Shown: positions 13,576-22,842 of the stretch, piece after piece
Layout: each line of letters begins with the position of its first letter
Numbering within the stretch: the stretch's first letter is position 1
Assembly: GCA_965153355.1 (NCBI GenBank)
Contig: OZ231127.1
Span: forward strand, 72,478,001-72,542,000
Reading direction: 5' to 3'
DNA length: 64,000 bases
Origin: Flaccisagitta enflata
Taxonomy: Eukaryota; Chaetognatha; Sagittoidea; Aphragmophora
The notes under the pieces: model-generated
Told to the model about the DNA's origin: nothing
Seen by the model: only the letters and a program-made list of their open reading frames with translations
The model's database searches: none
Translations under genes and position numbers: made by a program

Positions 13576-13935
13576 AATCTTAAACAACAAAAACAACAAT
13601 GAAAACAAAAATGAAAACAACAACTGCAAAAACAAAAAGCAATAAAAACAAAAATGAAAACAACAACAAAAACAACAACAACAAAAATGAAAAAACAACG
13701 AAAATGAAAAAACAACAAAAACGAAACAAAACCAACAATGAAAGCAACAATGAAAATGAAAACAAAGACAAAAATAACGAGAACAAAAACAACAATGACA
13801 AAACTAAAACAACAACAAAACGAAAACAATGATAAGAACAAAAATGAAAACAACAAAAAAAAAACAACAAAACAAAAATGAAAACAAGGAAAATGAAAAC
13901 AACAACAATGAAAATGTAAACAACAATAACAACAA
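13576..13935. repeat. cryptic AAC/AAAATG-rich simple sequence
   Basis: Continuous ACAACAAAAACG and AAAATGAAAACA variants; starts immediately after the AACAAGG-family copy. Confidence 0.85.
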
Positions 13936-13947
13936 AAAGAACAACAA

Positions 13948-14360
13948 TAGTCGCAAAAGCGTTAGATGGTCAGTGGTACCCGATGCCCCTATGTGAGTGT
14001 GAGGTGGTTAGAGGGGCAGCGACCCCAAAGGGGCCAATGACCTATGCTGTTTTTATTTGGGCCTCAAGGATGGAATTAGGGCCTGGAGGCTGGAATTGGG
14101 GCCTTGAGACTTGGATTAGGGCCTTGAGGCTGGGATTTGAGCTTCGAGGCTGGGATTTCAGCTAGCTTCAAGGCTGAGATTTGAGCTTCGAGGCTTGGAT
14201 TTGAGCTTTGAGGTTGGGATTTGAGCTTCGGGGCAGGGATTTGAGCTTGGAAGCTGGTATAAGAGCTTTGAGGCTAGGTTTTGAGCTTCAAGGCTGGGAT
14301 TTGTGCCTTGAGACTGGGATTTGAGCCTAAGGGCTGGGATTTGAGCCTCGAGGCAGTACA
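13948..14360 (+). mobile_element. VNTR-bearing element, head plus 20-22-bp repeats
   Basis: The head TAGTCGCAAAAGCGTTAGATG...GGTACCCGATGCCCCTATG and the hairpin CGACCCCAAAGGGGCC (about 14018-14034) match the head of the element at 20571. They are followed by about 14 copies of a GAGGCTGGGATTTGAGCTTC-type unit (14065-14355). The inverted tail seen at 21260-21294 is absent here. Confidence 0.7.
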
Positions 14361-14377
14361 GCCAATTTTGGTCAAAT

Positions 14378-14600
14378 TCAACGAAAGAAAGAAAGAAAAA
14401 ACGAATGAAGGCAAGAAAGACAGAAAAAAAGAAAGGAAGGAAGAAAGAAAGAAAGAAAGAAAAAAAGAAAGAAAGAAAAAAGAAAGAAAAGAAAGGGAAA
14501 GACTGAGCAAAGAAAGAAAGAAAAAATAAAGATAGAAAGAAAGAAAGAAAAAATAAAGATAGAAAGAAAGAAAGAAAGAAAGAAAGAAAAAGACTGAGCA

Positions 14601-14656
<56 letters not shown>

Positions 14657-14757
14657 CAGACGGACGGACAGAAAGAAAGAAAGGTAAAAATGTAGAAAGA
14701 AAGATAGAAAGGTAGACAGAAAGAAAGATAGATAGAAAGAAAGAGAGAAAGAAATGG
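14378..14757. repeat. (GAAA)n microsatellite belt
   Basis: GAAA/AAAG units with GATA, GACA and GACTGAGC interruptions. AGACTGAGCAAAGAAAG occurs twice (14501, 14591), a sign of internal duplication. Confidence 0.93.
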
Positions 14758-14880
14758 ATGTTTTGCGTGATTTTTGACCTTTGCATATTACCAAGCAAGC
14801 AAACAACTGATCAACCTAGTGATGTGCGTGGACGCTCATAAGTTGCATAAAAGGGGACATCCCGTTTCTGTCATTCGGGC

Positions 14881-14885
14881 GTCTC

Positions 14886-14934
<49 letters not shown>
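14881..14934. repeat. compound (CTGT)n-(CT)n
   Basis: Four CTGT units, then about 16 CT units. On the purine strand this reads (GA)n-(ACAG)n. Confidence 0.93.
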
Positions 14935-14935
<1 letters not shown>

Positions 14936-15169
14936 CGTACGCACGTCGTCGTTGGAATGATGAACGCTTACGCAGAAATTGAGGGAACGCTTACGATCAC
15001 GCTTACGAGTACATCCAAAAATAGTGAGTACAGCGAGTACGCGTCTGCGTCCGCGTACGATTACGCCATCACTGGCGCGAACATAAGTGCAACAAACGAG
15101 ACGTTAGCATTTCTGGAAATCAAGTTTCCCGTGGGTTACGATCCGAACATTGACGAGTACTGATACGGC

Positions 15170-15905
15170 GATGCAACTGATGCACAGTGGACAGCATTCT
15201 TGAACTACCTCCGCTCCGAGTTTGGCCCAACAAAACAACAACGAGCATCCATCTTCTTTGACAGATTCAAGCGCGAAGGTAGAAAGCCGTTACATTACGT
15301 CGCCGCCCCCGACGACAAGACTTAAAACGTCACCGTCGATGACATCAAGAAAGAAATGTACATCAGAGAGATGCCCACGGAAATCTGATGCTTGCTTCAA
15401 GAGAGAATTGAGACCCTGTCATTCAAGGAGGCAGGAAAAATCGCTGATTCATACTTCGACGCCAAAGGGCGCCCTCGCCACATACATCAATCAGCGAGCA
15501 ATGCAAACTCAGTCTCAGCCTCTTTCGAGAGCTTCAGCACCAACGACGACAACGTCAACGCCGTCGGACGCGGTCTTCCGCAGTGCAATCGCTTCCGCAC
15601 AGAGATTATGCAAGTACCATGTGCAATTTGGCGATGGGGCTCGCACTTTCGAGCGCGGCAGCGACAAGTTCAACAACGTCCCATCAATCGGCAAGCGTGA
15701 ATGCCGCGACTGGCCAAAACTTTCATTTCTTTCACCTAAAGGACGAAATCGAAGGAAACAAATAGCTAGTCGATGGCGCGGCGGGGCCCTCCTCTCCATC
15801 ATCCGGCCAACTAAACCCCAACTTCGCCTTGGCCCCAACGGCACCCAGCTATGCTATGTGCGGCGAACGGAACAAACATCAAATGCTACGGAAAAGTACG
15901 CTAAG
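15170..15905 (+). pseudogene. Ty3/gypsy gag remnant, CsRn1-like
   Basis: Two broken reading frames together resemble a gag of the CsRn1 type of Ty3/gypsy elements, whose product would form the capsid-like particle. In one frame from 15179 the segment DAQWTAFLNYLRSEFGPTKQ is the W..F...L...F core of gag. After two stops it continues with DIKKEMYIREMP and LSFKEAGKIADSYF, which resemble the L..MP and 'leelA..AD' motifs. About 15606 onward, in another frame, RLCKYHVQFGDGARTF matches the LC.YH..FG..A..C signature of the CHCC gag motif. The last two cysteines are replaced by F and S, so the zinc-binding site is lost. Pol, LTRs and ends are not found, so this is a truncated relic. Upstream coding from about 14940 may belong to it but is not recognisable. 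Confidence 0.6.
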
Positions 15906-15944
15906 CTCTGATGATCGGCAACCGCACATTCGAATTCGTTTTCG

Positions 15945-16168
15945 TAATCGCCAACAAAAACAAAAACAAAAATTACAACAAAAACAATAACTAAAAAACA
16001 ACAACAACAACAACAACAAAAATGAAAACACAATAACGAAAATGAAAACAACAACAAGGAAAATGAAACCAAGGGCAAAAACAGCAACAAAACAAAAAAA
16101 TAATGATGAAAATGAATACAGAAACAATAACAACAACAAAAACGAAAAATAAAAATCAACAAATAAAA
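15945..16168. repeat. cryptic AAC/AAAATG-rich simple sequence
   Basis: ACAACAACA and AAAATGAAAACA words, ending exactly at the next AACAAGG-family copy. Confidence 0.85.
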
Positions 16169-16169
16169 C

Positions 16170-16370
16170 AACAAGGCCGGATACACGGCTACTGATTTCG
16201 CGTGCGGGTGGGCAGGGGCCATATTTGAGGTCACTAGACCATTTGGGCAGGAGCAGTGAGGTCAAAGAAATAAAATCATTAAAGTAAAACGTGACCGACT
16301 AACCAACCGACTGACCAACCGACCAATCAACGGACAAAGCGGGTTGTAGAGTCGCGTGCACGCGACTAAA
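16170..16370 (+). mobile_element. AACAAGG-family repeat, full copy
   Basis: AACAAGGCCGGATACACGG start; subterminal motif TTTCGCGTGC (16196-16205, two changes from AGTCGCGTGC); GCGGGTGGGCAGGGGC; second G-rich block TTTGGGCAGGAGCAGTGAGG; GACCAACCGAC core; fully palindromic hairpin AGTCGCGTGCACGCGACT (16350-16367) then AAA. It sits inside AAC-rich simple sequence. Confidence 0.75.
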
Positions 16371-16744
16371 GACAATAACGAAAATGAAAACGAAAATCTA
16401 AACAAAAATGAAAACAACAAAAACAACAACAAAAACAAAACAAGCGAAAATCATATAACGACAGTGGCAACGACATTGAAGATGGCGATGACAACGACGA
16501 CAACGATAATGATGACATGAGCGATGACAACAATAACCAACAACAACAGCGGACAATAACGACGACGGCAATGACAACAACTGACAACAACAACAACAAC
16601 AACCAACAAATAACCGCGACGACGACTATGAGATGTGTGCAACAATTCATCCTATGAGAGTCACCGACAACAGCAACATCTGATAACAACAACAACAACA
16701 ACAATAACAATACCAATTACAACAACAACAACAACAACAACAGC

Positions 16745-16781
<37 letters not shown>

Positions 16782-16855
16782 GTGACGACGACGACAGCGA
16801 TGACAATGATGACGACAATGAAAATGACAACGACAACAAGAATGATAAGGACTGA
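16371..16855. repeat. cryptic AAC/GAC-rich simple sequence
   Basis: Includes a clean (CAA)n run at about 16720-16782. The rest is mixed ACAACG, AATGAC and AAAATGAAAAC words. Confidence 0.85.
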
Positions 16856-16866
16856 GTCTGCAAGAA

Positions 16867-17816
16867 TTAACCTTGGCGTCATAAAAAATGGCGGATTTTT
16901 AAAACCTATTTTAACAAACTTGATTTGAGAGAAACTAAGGAAAATTGGTGATGTCTAGAAAGCTCTTTGAAAGATCTTTCATTTGCGTCGTGTCGCAACA
17001 TTGTCGCTCAAATGGTTTAGAAGCTACATCAATTTGAAAAACACTTCTCTTTTTTCACCCTTACGGTGTGTCAGCGATCATAACTTAAATATAATCTCTT
17101 AAAAAACCGTACTTAACCTTATCCAATTAAGATAAAATTTGATATGATGGTACAACATACCTGCCTTCAACAGCTCCTAAAATTTCATCCAAATCGGACA
17201 ACTTTTACTACCATTTTCACCATGCGAAAGATTTTTATGTTGGTTTGCAAAACTGTGGTTTGAGAGAATCAGTGATTGGATTTTATTGAGTGTTTTGTTC
17301 ATGAATATATGGTTAAAATTGTGAAAAATCTATGACAGTTTTAGAGTGCTTTCAAAATTCTATATTTAAGGCCCTCTCCCAAAGAAGTAAACTGGGTGTG
17401 AGCTCAAATAATTCAGAAATAATCAAGTTTTTTTGAAATTGCATTATTTTTCAAGAATTTGGATGAGGGTTTGTAAAGGAACATGCAAAAACCACAGTAA
17501 AAAAATTCCGATTCTCACAAAAATTGAACCGGTATCAGTAGACACACAATTTAGACAGCACTGAAAATTTGAAGGCAATCAGACAAAATCTTCTATCATT
17601 TTGGTAATAATGAAATTATTAGCAGACTTTTTTTAATGACACACCGTAAGGGTAAAAAAATAGAGGTTTTCTTTGAATTACTGTAATTTCTAAACGGTTT
17701 GAGCTACTATATTCAGACACAACTCAAATGAAAGATCTTTCAAAGAGCTTTCCAACCATCACCGATGGTTAAAATAGGTTTTAAAAATCCGCCATTTTTT
17801 ATGACGCCAAGGTTAA
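16867..17816. mobile_element. TTAA-flanked element with ~200-bp inverted repeats
   Basis: Both ends carry TTAA (16867-16870, 17813-17816), followed inward by perfect CCTTGGCGTCATAAAAAATG on one side and its complement on the other. The inverted match continues with gaps for about 200 bp to CCCTTACGGTGTGTCA (about 17059-17073) and its complement TGACACACCGTAAGGG (17637-17651). TTAA is the signature target of piggyBac transposases, so a non-autonomous piggyBac-type element is inferred. The ~560-bp centre has no open frame. Arm words AAAGATCTTTCA and CTAAACGGTTTGAG also occur in the elements at 11.6 and 34.0 kb. Confidence 0.8.
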
Positions 17817-17935
17817 GAATGCAGGAAAAGTGTGTGATTCCGCTGTATAGATGGCAAAGACTAATTGTGCGCAGCACAAACGCGAAGCGTGCCCAAATCG
17901 GTGAAGTGTGTCCCTCCGTGGACGGGGTGCTTCAG

Positions 17936-18020
17936 TGAGTGAACGATGACAATTACGGCAACGACGGCAATAACGACAATGACAATGACTACCAAAACAG
18001 CAGCAACAACGACCTCAGCA
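17936..18020. repeat. cryptic AAC/GAC simple sequence
   Basis: Short stretch of GACAATGAC and ACAACG words before the (CA)n block. Confidence 0.6.
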
Positions 18021-18046
18021 ACCACGAGCGAGCGCGAGAGCGAGAG

Positions 18047-18081
18047 CGACACACACACAATCGCACACGCACACACACACG

Positions 18082-18175
<94 letters not shown>

Positions 18176-18265
18176 ACACAAACGCATACATGCTCTTGTG
18201 CGCAGACACACACACGCACATGCACACGCACACACGACACAAACGCATACATGCTCTAGTGCGCA

Positions 18266-18350
<85 letters not shown>
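18047..18350. repeat. (CA)n block with an internal ~65-bp duplication
   Basis: Two long CA tracts (about 18086-18174 and 18266-18349). A spacer between them contains ACACAAACGCATACATGCTC twice (18176, 18237). Confidence 0.95.
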
Positions 18351-18583
18351 CTATTACATATACATTGTTTATACATTTCGTATACAAACGCATTCATGTG
18401 AAGAGACGCAGCGCACTGATTGTTATCACCATCTTTATCGTCCTCTTTGTAATTCTCCTCCTGAAGCCCCTCATCAGGGGGTTGCTAGTCCGTATAGACC
18501 AGAAATAACAGCAATTCATTGGAAAAATGGAATGTGAAAAAAAAGGACAATTCGAAGGTACAGCGAAACCTTTCCAAGTATAT

Positions 18584-18724
18584 ACAAGGCCGGATACACC
18601 GCAAGACAGTCGCAAATGGTTGGGTAGGGGCAGTAATGCAAAAACCGCTTGCAATTCAGGATTGTGACAGACCAACCTACCCACCAACACGGCTAGTTGT
18701 ACAGTCTCGCGTCCACGACTAAAA
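18584..18724 (+). mobile_element. AACAAGG-family repeat, short copy
   Basis: ACAAGGCCGGATACACCGCAAG start, CAGTCGCAAATGG motif, GGTTGGGTAGGGGC block, a small CCAACCTACC core, and a degraded hairpin AGTCTCGCGTCCACGACT followed by AAAA. Confidence 0.65.
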
Positions 18725-18956
18725 ACATTCACAAGTATAGCAAAACATGCGTATAAACAAAAAAAAAAAGGCAAAAATTTCGACAACCCATACGGAAATA
18801 CAATAAGACATTTGAAAATACTACAAAATAATCAGAAATACAACCAAAGATTTAGAATTGCAAAAATAAATTTGATAATACAACAGAACATTTGAGGACT
18901 TGAAAAACTTACGAAAATATATGAAAAATATCAGTAATACTACCACCTACCTACTA
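18725..18956. other. AT-rich spacer with TACAA words
   Basis: Repeated AATAC..CA and GAAAATAC words suggest an old short tandem repeat. No gene. Confidence 0.4.
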
Positions 18957-19308
18957 TGTGACTCTACATCCCGCTTTGTTCGTCAGTTGGTAGGTCGTTT
19001 TGTCTGTTAGTGGTCAGTTGGTCAATTGGTCGGTTGGTCCCCTTTTTGCTTTTTCGGCTTTTTTGAGCTTTTATGTCGCGGACACGCAACTCTACACCTT
19101 GCTGTGTCGGTTGGCCGGTCCGTCGGTCCGTTACAAATTTTGTTGAATTCTGTTGCATTATGGCCCCTGCCCAATTGTCCGCGACTGTCTTGCGGTGTAT
19201 CCGGCCTTGTTGAGCTCACTACTCCTGCCCAAATGCCTAAGTGACCTTCTCTATCACCGCCCCTGCCCATCCACACGCGCCTGGCATAATTGTGTATCTG
19301 ACCTTGTC
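18957..19308 (-). mobile_element. older AACAAGG-family copy, split by a younger copy
   Basis: The left part (18957-19067: GTGACTCTACATCCCGCTTTG through a GTTGGTC core) and the right part (19214-19308: CTCCTGCCCAAATG... CCCCTGCCCATCCACACGCG ... CTGACCTTGT) are the two halves of one reverse-oriented copy, in the same order as the copy at 16170. They are interrupted at 19068-19213 by a complete younger copy. Confidence 0.6.
19068..19213 (-). mobile_element. younger AACAAGG-family copy, nested
   Basis: Reads in reverse from TTTTATGTCGCGGACACGCAACTC (hairpin) through the GTCCGTCGGTCCG core to GTCCGCGACTGTCTTGCGGTG and CCGGCCTTGTT. GAGC(T) occurs immediately before (19055-19062 region) and immediately after (19212-19216), compatible with a short target duplication in the older copy. 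Confidence 0.65.
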
Positions 19309-19765
19309 ATACAACCACACTTTCAGATATAACATAAAGTTTGAAATTACAGAAAATCTTCGAAATAAAAAACAAAACGTAAAAAAAGAACAACAAAACA
19401 GAACCATTCGAAATACAAATAAGTGTTTGAAGATACTGCAGAATAACCTTCATTCTTTTCTTGTGCCTGCTCCCTTGCTTGCTTGCACGCTTGCTTGAGC
19501 GCTCTACTGCTTACATGCTTTGCTGCTCAGTCCCAATCTTACTTGCTCACTCCCATACTACTCGCTTGCTCTGTCTCACTCACTCACTCACTCCCTCCCC
19601 TCTCTCGCTCCCTCTCTCCCTCCTTTTGATTCACCGACCAATGCTAACCCCAGCTGATCAAGCATCCAAGACGCGTCAAAGTTGACTTCCCATGAATTTC
19701 TTTTGACAGCCGTGGCCGGTTGCCAGAATTGATTTTTTGAAATAAAACCATCATTGATAACCTTG
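19309..19765. other. spacer with CTTG/CTCA simple sequence
   Basis: Pyrimidine-rich run of CTTGCTTG, CTCACTCC and CTCTCCC words at 19460-19625; otherwise featureless. Confidence 0.4.
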
Positions 19766-19769
19766 TGTT

Positions 19770-19865
19770 TGGCAAAAAATGTTAGCTTAGTGGTAGCGAT
19801 CTTGACTGAAAACTCACAGACATATTTGGGTCGCGAGATCGATTCCCGTTCAATGACAATTTTTC
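19770..19865 (+). other. possible tRNA-derived (SINE-head) sequence
   Basis: TAGCTTAGTGGTAGCG (19783-19798) fits a pol III A box (TRGCNNAGYNGG). AGATCGATTCC (19836-19846) matches the B box GGTTCGANTCC at 9 of 11 positions, 53 nt downstream. Between them CTGAAAA resembles an anticodon loop, but the flanking stem does not pair well, so it is not an intact tRNA gene. No SINE tail or second copy was found in the window. Confidence 0.35.
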
Positions 19866-20329
19866 GCTGAGGTGAAAATTCTTTTTTTCTTGCATTTCCC
19901 CTCAACTTTGGTGGTTATGACACATATTTTGTCGAGATAGAACGGATTAAGCAAAAGGGGAACAGTTTTTTGCGATTAATTACTTCTGGTTCATTCATCA
20001 CATTCATCACCAGCAAAGAATTTAATAATTTTTTTTCATCATGGGTCGATAATACCCTTAAGCAATTTAACCGTGAAGCCGCAATTTTTACAGTCGAACA
20101 AATTTCACGTGAAGCCATGATGTACAGTATCGGACAATGGTATTTAGTCTGTAAAGACACTAAGGCAACGTGTTTTTTAGGTTTTTTTTTTCATTTTGTA
20201 CTTCACATACACATGTCAGCGACGCAATCAGCCTAAACCGGTGGCAACGATAGAATCAAACTTAAAATGACTTAAAATGACTGAAAATGACTTAAAATGA
20301 CTTAGAATGAAATAAAACGATAAAAAAAG
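19866..20329. other. unannotated spacer
   Basis: No gene recognised. Short tandem AATGACTTAA/AAAATGACTG units occur at 20264-20310. Confidence 0.4.
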
Positions 20330-20420
20330 CTAAGCGTGAAAGACGGACCGACCGACGGACCGACCGAGCCAGTGACAGATGGACAGAGCGGGTCATTGAG
20401 TCGCGTGCATGCGACTTAAA
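20330..20420 (+). repeat. AACAAGG-family fragment (3' half)
   Basis: GACGGACCGACCGACGG core followed by GGACAGAGCGGGTCATTG and the palindromic hairpin AGTCGCGTGCATGCGACT (20399-20416). The 5' half is missing. Confidence 0.6.
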
Positions 20421-20570
20421 AAAACGTGATGACGCGTCTGGAAGTTGTATGATATAACTTTAATCTAATTCCCTTCGATGTGAAAAGCGGCCACCTCACG
20501 TGTAAAAATGGGGCGAAAGACAAGAGTGGAAGGTGGCAAATGAAACTACAATCAAGAGTGGAACATGGAA

Positions 20571-21294
20571 TAGTCGCAAAAGCGTCAGATGGTCAGCGGT
20601 ACCCGATGCCCCTATGTGAGTGTATGTGGATGTGAGGTGGTAAGTGGGGCAGCGGCCCCAAAGGGGCCGATGACCTATGCTGATTTTTTTTTGAGCCTCA
20701 AGGCTAAGATTAGGGCCTGGAGGCTGGGATTTGAGCCTTGAGGCTGGGAACTGAAATTGGAGGCTGGGAATTGAAATTGGAGGCTGGAAATTGAAATTGG
20801 AGGCTGGAATTTGAGCTTCAATACTGGGATTTGAGCTTTGAGGCTGGGATTTGAGCTTTGAGGCTGGAATTTAAGCTTTGAGGCTGGAATTTAAGCCTTG
20901 AGACAAGGATTTGAGCCTCAAGACTAGGATTTTGGCCTCGAGACTGAAATTTGAGCCTTGTGGCTGGGGTTTGAGCTTCGAGGCTGGGATTTGAGCCTTG
21001 AGGGTGAGATTTGAGCTATGAGGCTGGGATTTGAGCCTTGAGGCTGGGATTTGAGCTTCAAGGCTGGGATTTGAGCCTTGAGGCCGGGATTTGAGCCTTG
21101 AGACTGGGATTTGAGCCTTGAGGCTGGGATTTGAGCCTCACGGCTGGGATTTGAGCCTCGAGGTTAGGATTTGGGCCTCGAGGCTAGGATTTAGGCTTCA
21201 AGGGGAGGGGAAAAAAGGAGGAGAAGGAGAGGAGATAGAATGGAGAAATTTCTGTGAAAGCATAGGTCATCGGCCCCTTCGGGGCCGCTGCCCA
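20571..21294 (+). mobile_element. VNTR-bearing element with GC-rich inverted ends
   Basis: Head TAGTCGCAAAAGCG...GGTACCCGATGCCCC leads to GGGGCAGCGGCCCCAAAGGGG (from 20646). The tail at 21260-21294 is its inverted copy (GCATAGGTCATCGGCCCC ... GGGGCCGCTGCCC). Each end can itself fold as GGCCCC-AAA-GGGGCC. Between them lie about 24 copies of a 20-22-bp unit, GAGGCTGGGATTTGAGCCTT. No coding frame is convincing. A related head is at 13948 and a decayed one at 26565. Confidence 0.75.
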
Positions 21295-21299
21295 AAAAT

Positions 21300-21465
21300 G
21301 AAATGACAGTCAGTAGTGGAAGGTGGAAAAATAAAATGACAGACGGGAATGGAAGATAGAGATGAAATGACAGACTACAGTAAAAAGTGAAAAAATGAAA
21401 ATAAATGAAATGACAGACAAGATTGGCGCTTGAAAACAGGCTCAGAAAGATGGGGGCAGATAGGC
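21300..21465. repeat. degenerate AAATGACAGAC repeats
   Basis: Recurring GAAATGACAGAC/AAAATGACAGACGGG words, about five copies, at irregular spacing. Confidence 0.5.
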
Positions 21466-21486
21466 ACAGAAAGATGGGAGTAGATA
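21430..21486. repeat. left part of a split GATGGGAGTAGATAGGCA minisatellite
   Basis: Two or three units (CTCAGAAAGATGGGGGCAGATAGGCACAGAAAGATGGGAGTAGATA in order). The array resumes at 22215 after the element at 21487-22214. Confidence 0.75.
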
Positions 21487-22214
21487 CACCGTCTTTAGAT
21501 CGATTTGAAAAATGTTAAACCTTTATAGCTCCTTAACTACTAGGCAAAAAGTCTTCAAATTTTGAGTGAACATTGCTAACATGTGACCGTTTTGTTATGC
21601 AAAACCTTAGATACAGATACTGAATGATTGAGGTACAGCAAAACCCTGATAAAACGGTCATTTTTGAAGCAAAATAAACCTTTTCTCACCTTTTTTTAAA
21701 AGAAGCTGAACTAACTGAACTAGAACCCCAAAAACACTTACAGACTGATGATGAACATCCATACACTTCCATTTTGCTTGAAAATGTTATGATTTTAATT
21801 AGTTTTAAAAAAAATGATTGATTTTCCATGTTTGCCATTAACAATTCTCAAAAATCACCCAAACTTTGTGAAAATTCCGTTAAGTATTTAATTTAATTTT
21901 TAATTTTCAAAAAATATATTTTCTGCAACTAATTACCAATGATTTTATACCAATTTTAACGTTCTAGTTTGATCTGTTTAAAAGTTACAAAGACAGCTTC
22001 TTCAAAAAGAGCGGAGGAAAAATTTACCATGGCTTAAAAATGCTCATTCTTTCAGTGTTTTGCTATACCCCAATTATTCAGTATCTATATCTAAACTTTT
22101 GCATAACAAAACGGTCACATGTCAGCAATGTTTGCTGAAAATTTGAACACTTTTTGCCAAGTAGTTTAGGCATTATAAAGGTTTAACATTTTTCAAATCG
22201 ATCTAAAGACGGTG
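21487..22214. mobile_element. TA-flanked fold-back element
   Basis: The left end CACCGTCTTTAGATCGATTT is the perfect complement of the right end (...AAATCGATCTAAAGACGGTG). Similarity continues inward for about 170 bp through ATGTTAAACCTTTATA, GTGACCGTTTTGTTATGC and TCAGTATC. TA flanks both ends (21485-21486, 22215-22216), as for Tc1/mariner-type insertion. It lies inside a minisatellite unit, and removing it restores GTAGATAGGCATGG. No open frame; non-autonomous. Confidence 0.85.
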
Positions 22215-22460
22215 TAGGCATGGACAGATGGGAGTAGGAGAGCATGGTGAGATGGGAGTAGATAGGCATGGACAAATAGGAGTAGATAGGCACAGACAGA
22301 TGAGAGTAGATAGGCATAGACAGATGGGAGTAAAAGAGCATGGTGAGACGGGAGTAGGTAGGCATAGACAGATGGGAGTAGATAGGCACAGACGGATGGG
22401 AGTAGATAGGCACAGACAGATAGAAGTAGATAGGCATGGACAGATGGAAGTAAACAGACA
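22215..22460. repeat. GATGGGAGTAGATAGGCACAGACA minisatellite
   Basis: About eleven variants of a ~20-24-bp unit (AGGCATGGACAGATGGGAGTAG and relatives, some with AGAGCATGGTGAGA). This is the right-hand part of the array begun at 21430. Confidence 0.85.
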
Positions 22461-22743
22461 GTGAGAGAGATGGGAGTGACGCTCGGAAATGACGCAATTT
22501 GTGAGCGTCAACGTGGAAAAATTCCGATCCATCACAAGGTCGACGTTGACGGCTGTCAATGAAGGGAGCAAGATGAAAAATTCCATGTGATAAAATCCAG
22601 AGGAAACTAGGATCACTTTTTTCCGTTATCAATAAAAATACGTGCCTCTGTTAATGTGGATGGTGAACGGTCCATGCGAGGAAAGCAGTATGTCACTTAT
22701 CGTTACTTCAGCAACTTTCACAAGATGCGTATACATTTCTCCT
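22461..22743. other. unannotated spacer
   Basis: No feature recognised. Confidence 0.35.
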
Positions 22744-22842
22744 CAGTCGCGGACGGTTGGGCAGGAGTGGAAAATCCAAAGAATGACGGACCTACCGATC
22801 AACCGACCGACCGACACGGCAAATTCTAGAGTCGCTTGTAGA
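22744..22842 (+). repeat. AACAAGG-family fragment
   Basis: Begins at the subterminal motif AGTCGCGGAC (22745-22754), then GGTTGGGCAGGAG, a GACCGACCGAC core, and AGAGTCGCTTGTAG. The outer 5' end and half the hairpin are gone. Confidence 0.6.

Noticed and set aside
17064-17646. A separate transposon with CGGTGTGTCA ends nested in the TTAA element
   Set aside because: The inverted similarity is continuous outward to the TTAA ends, so CGGTGTGTCA is simply the inner end of one long TIR.
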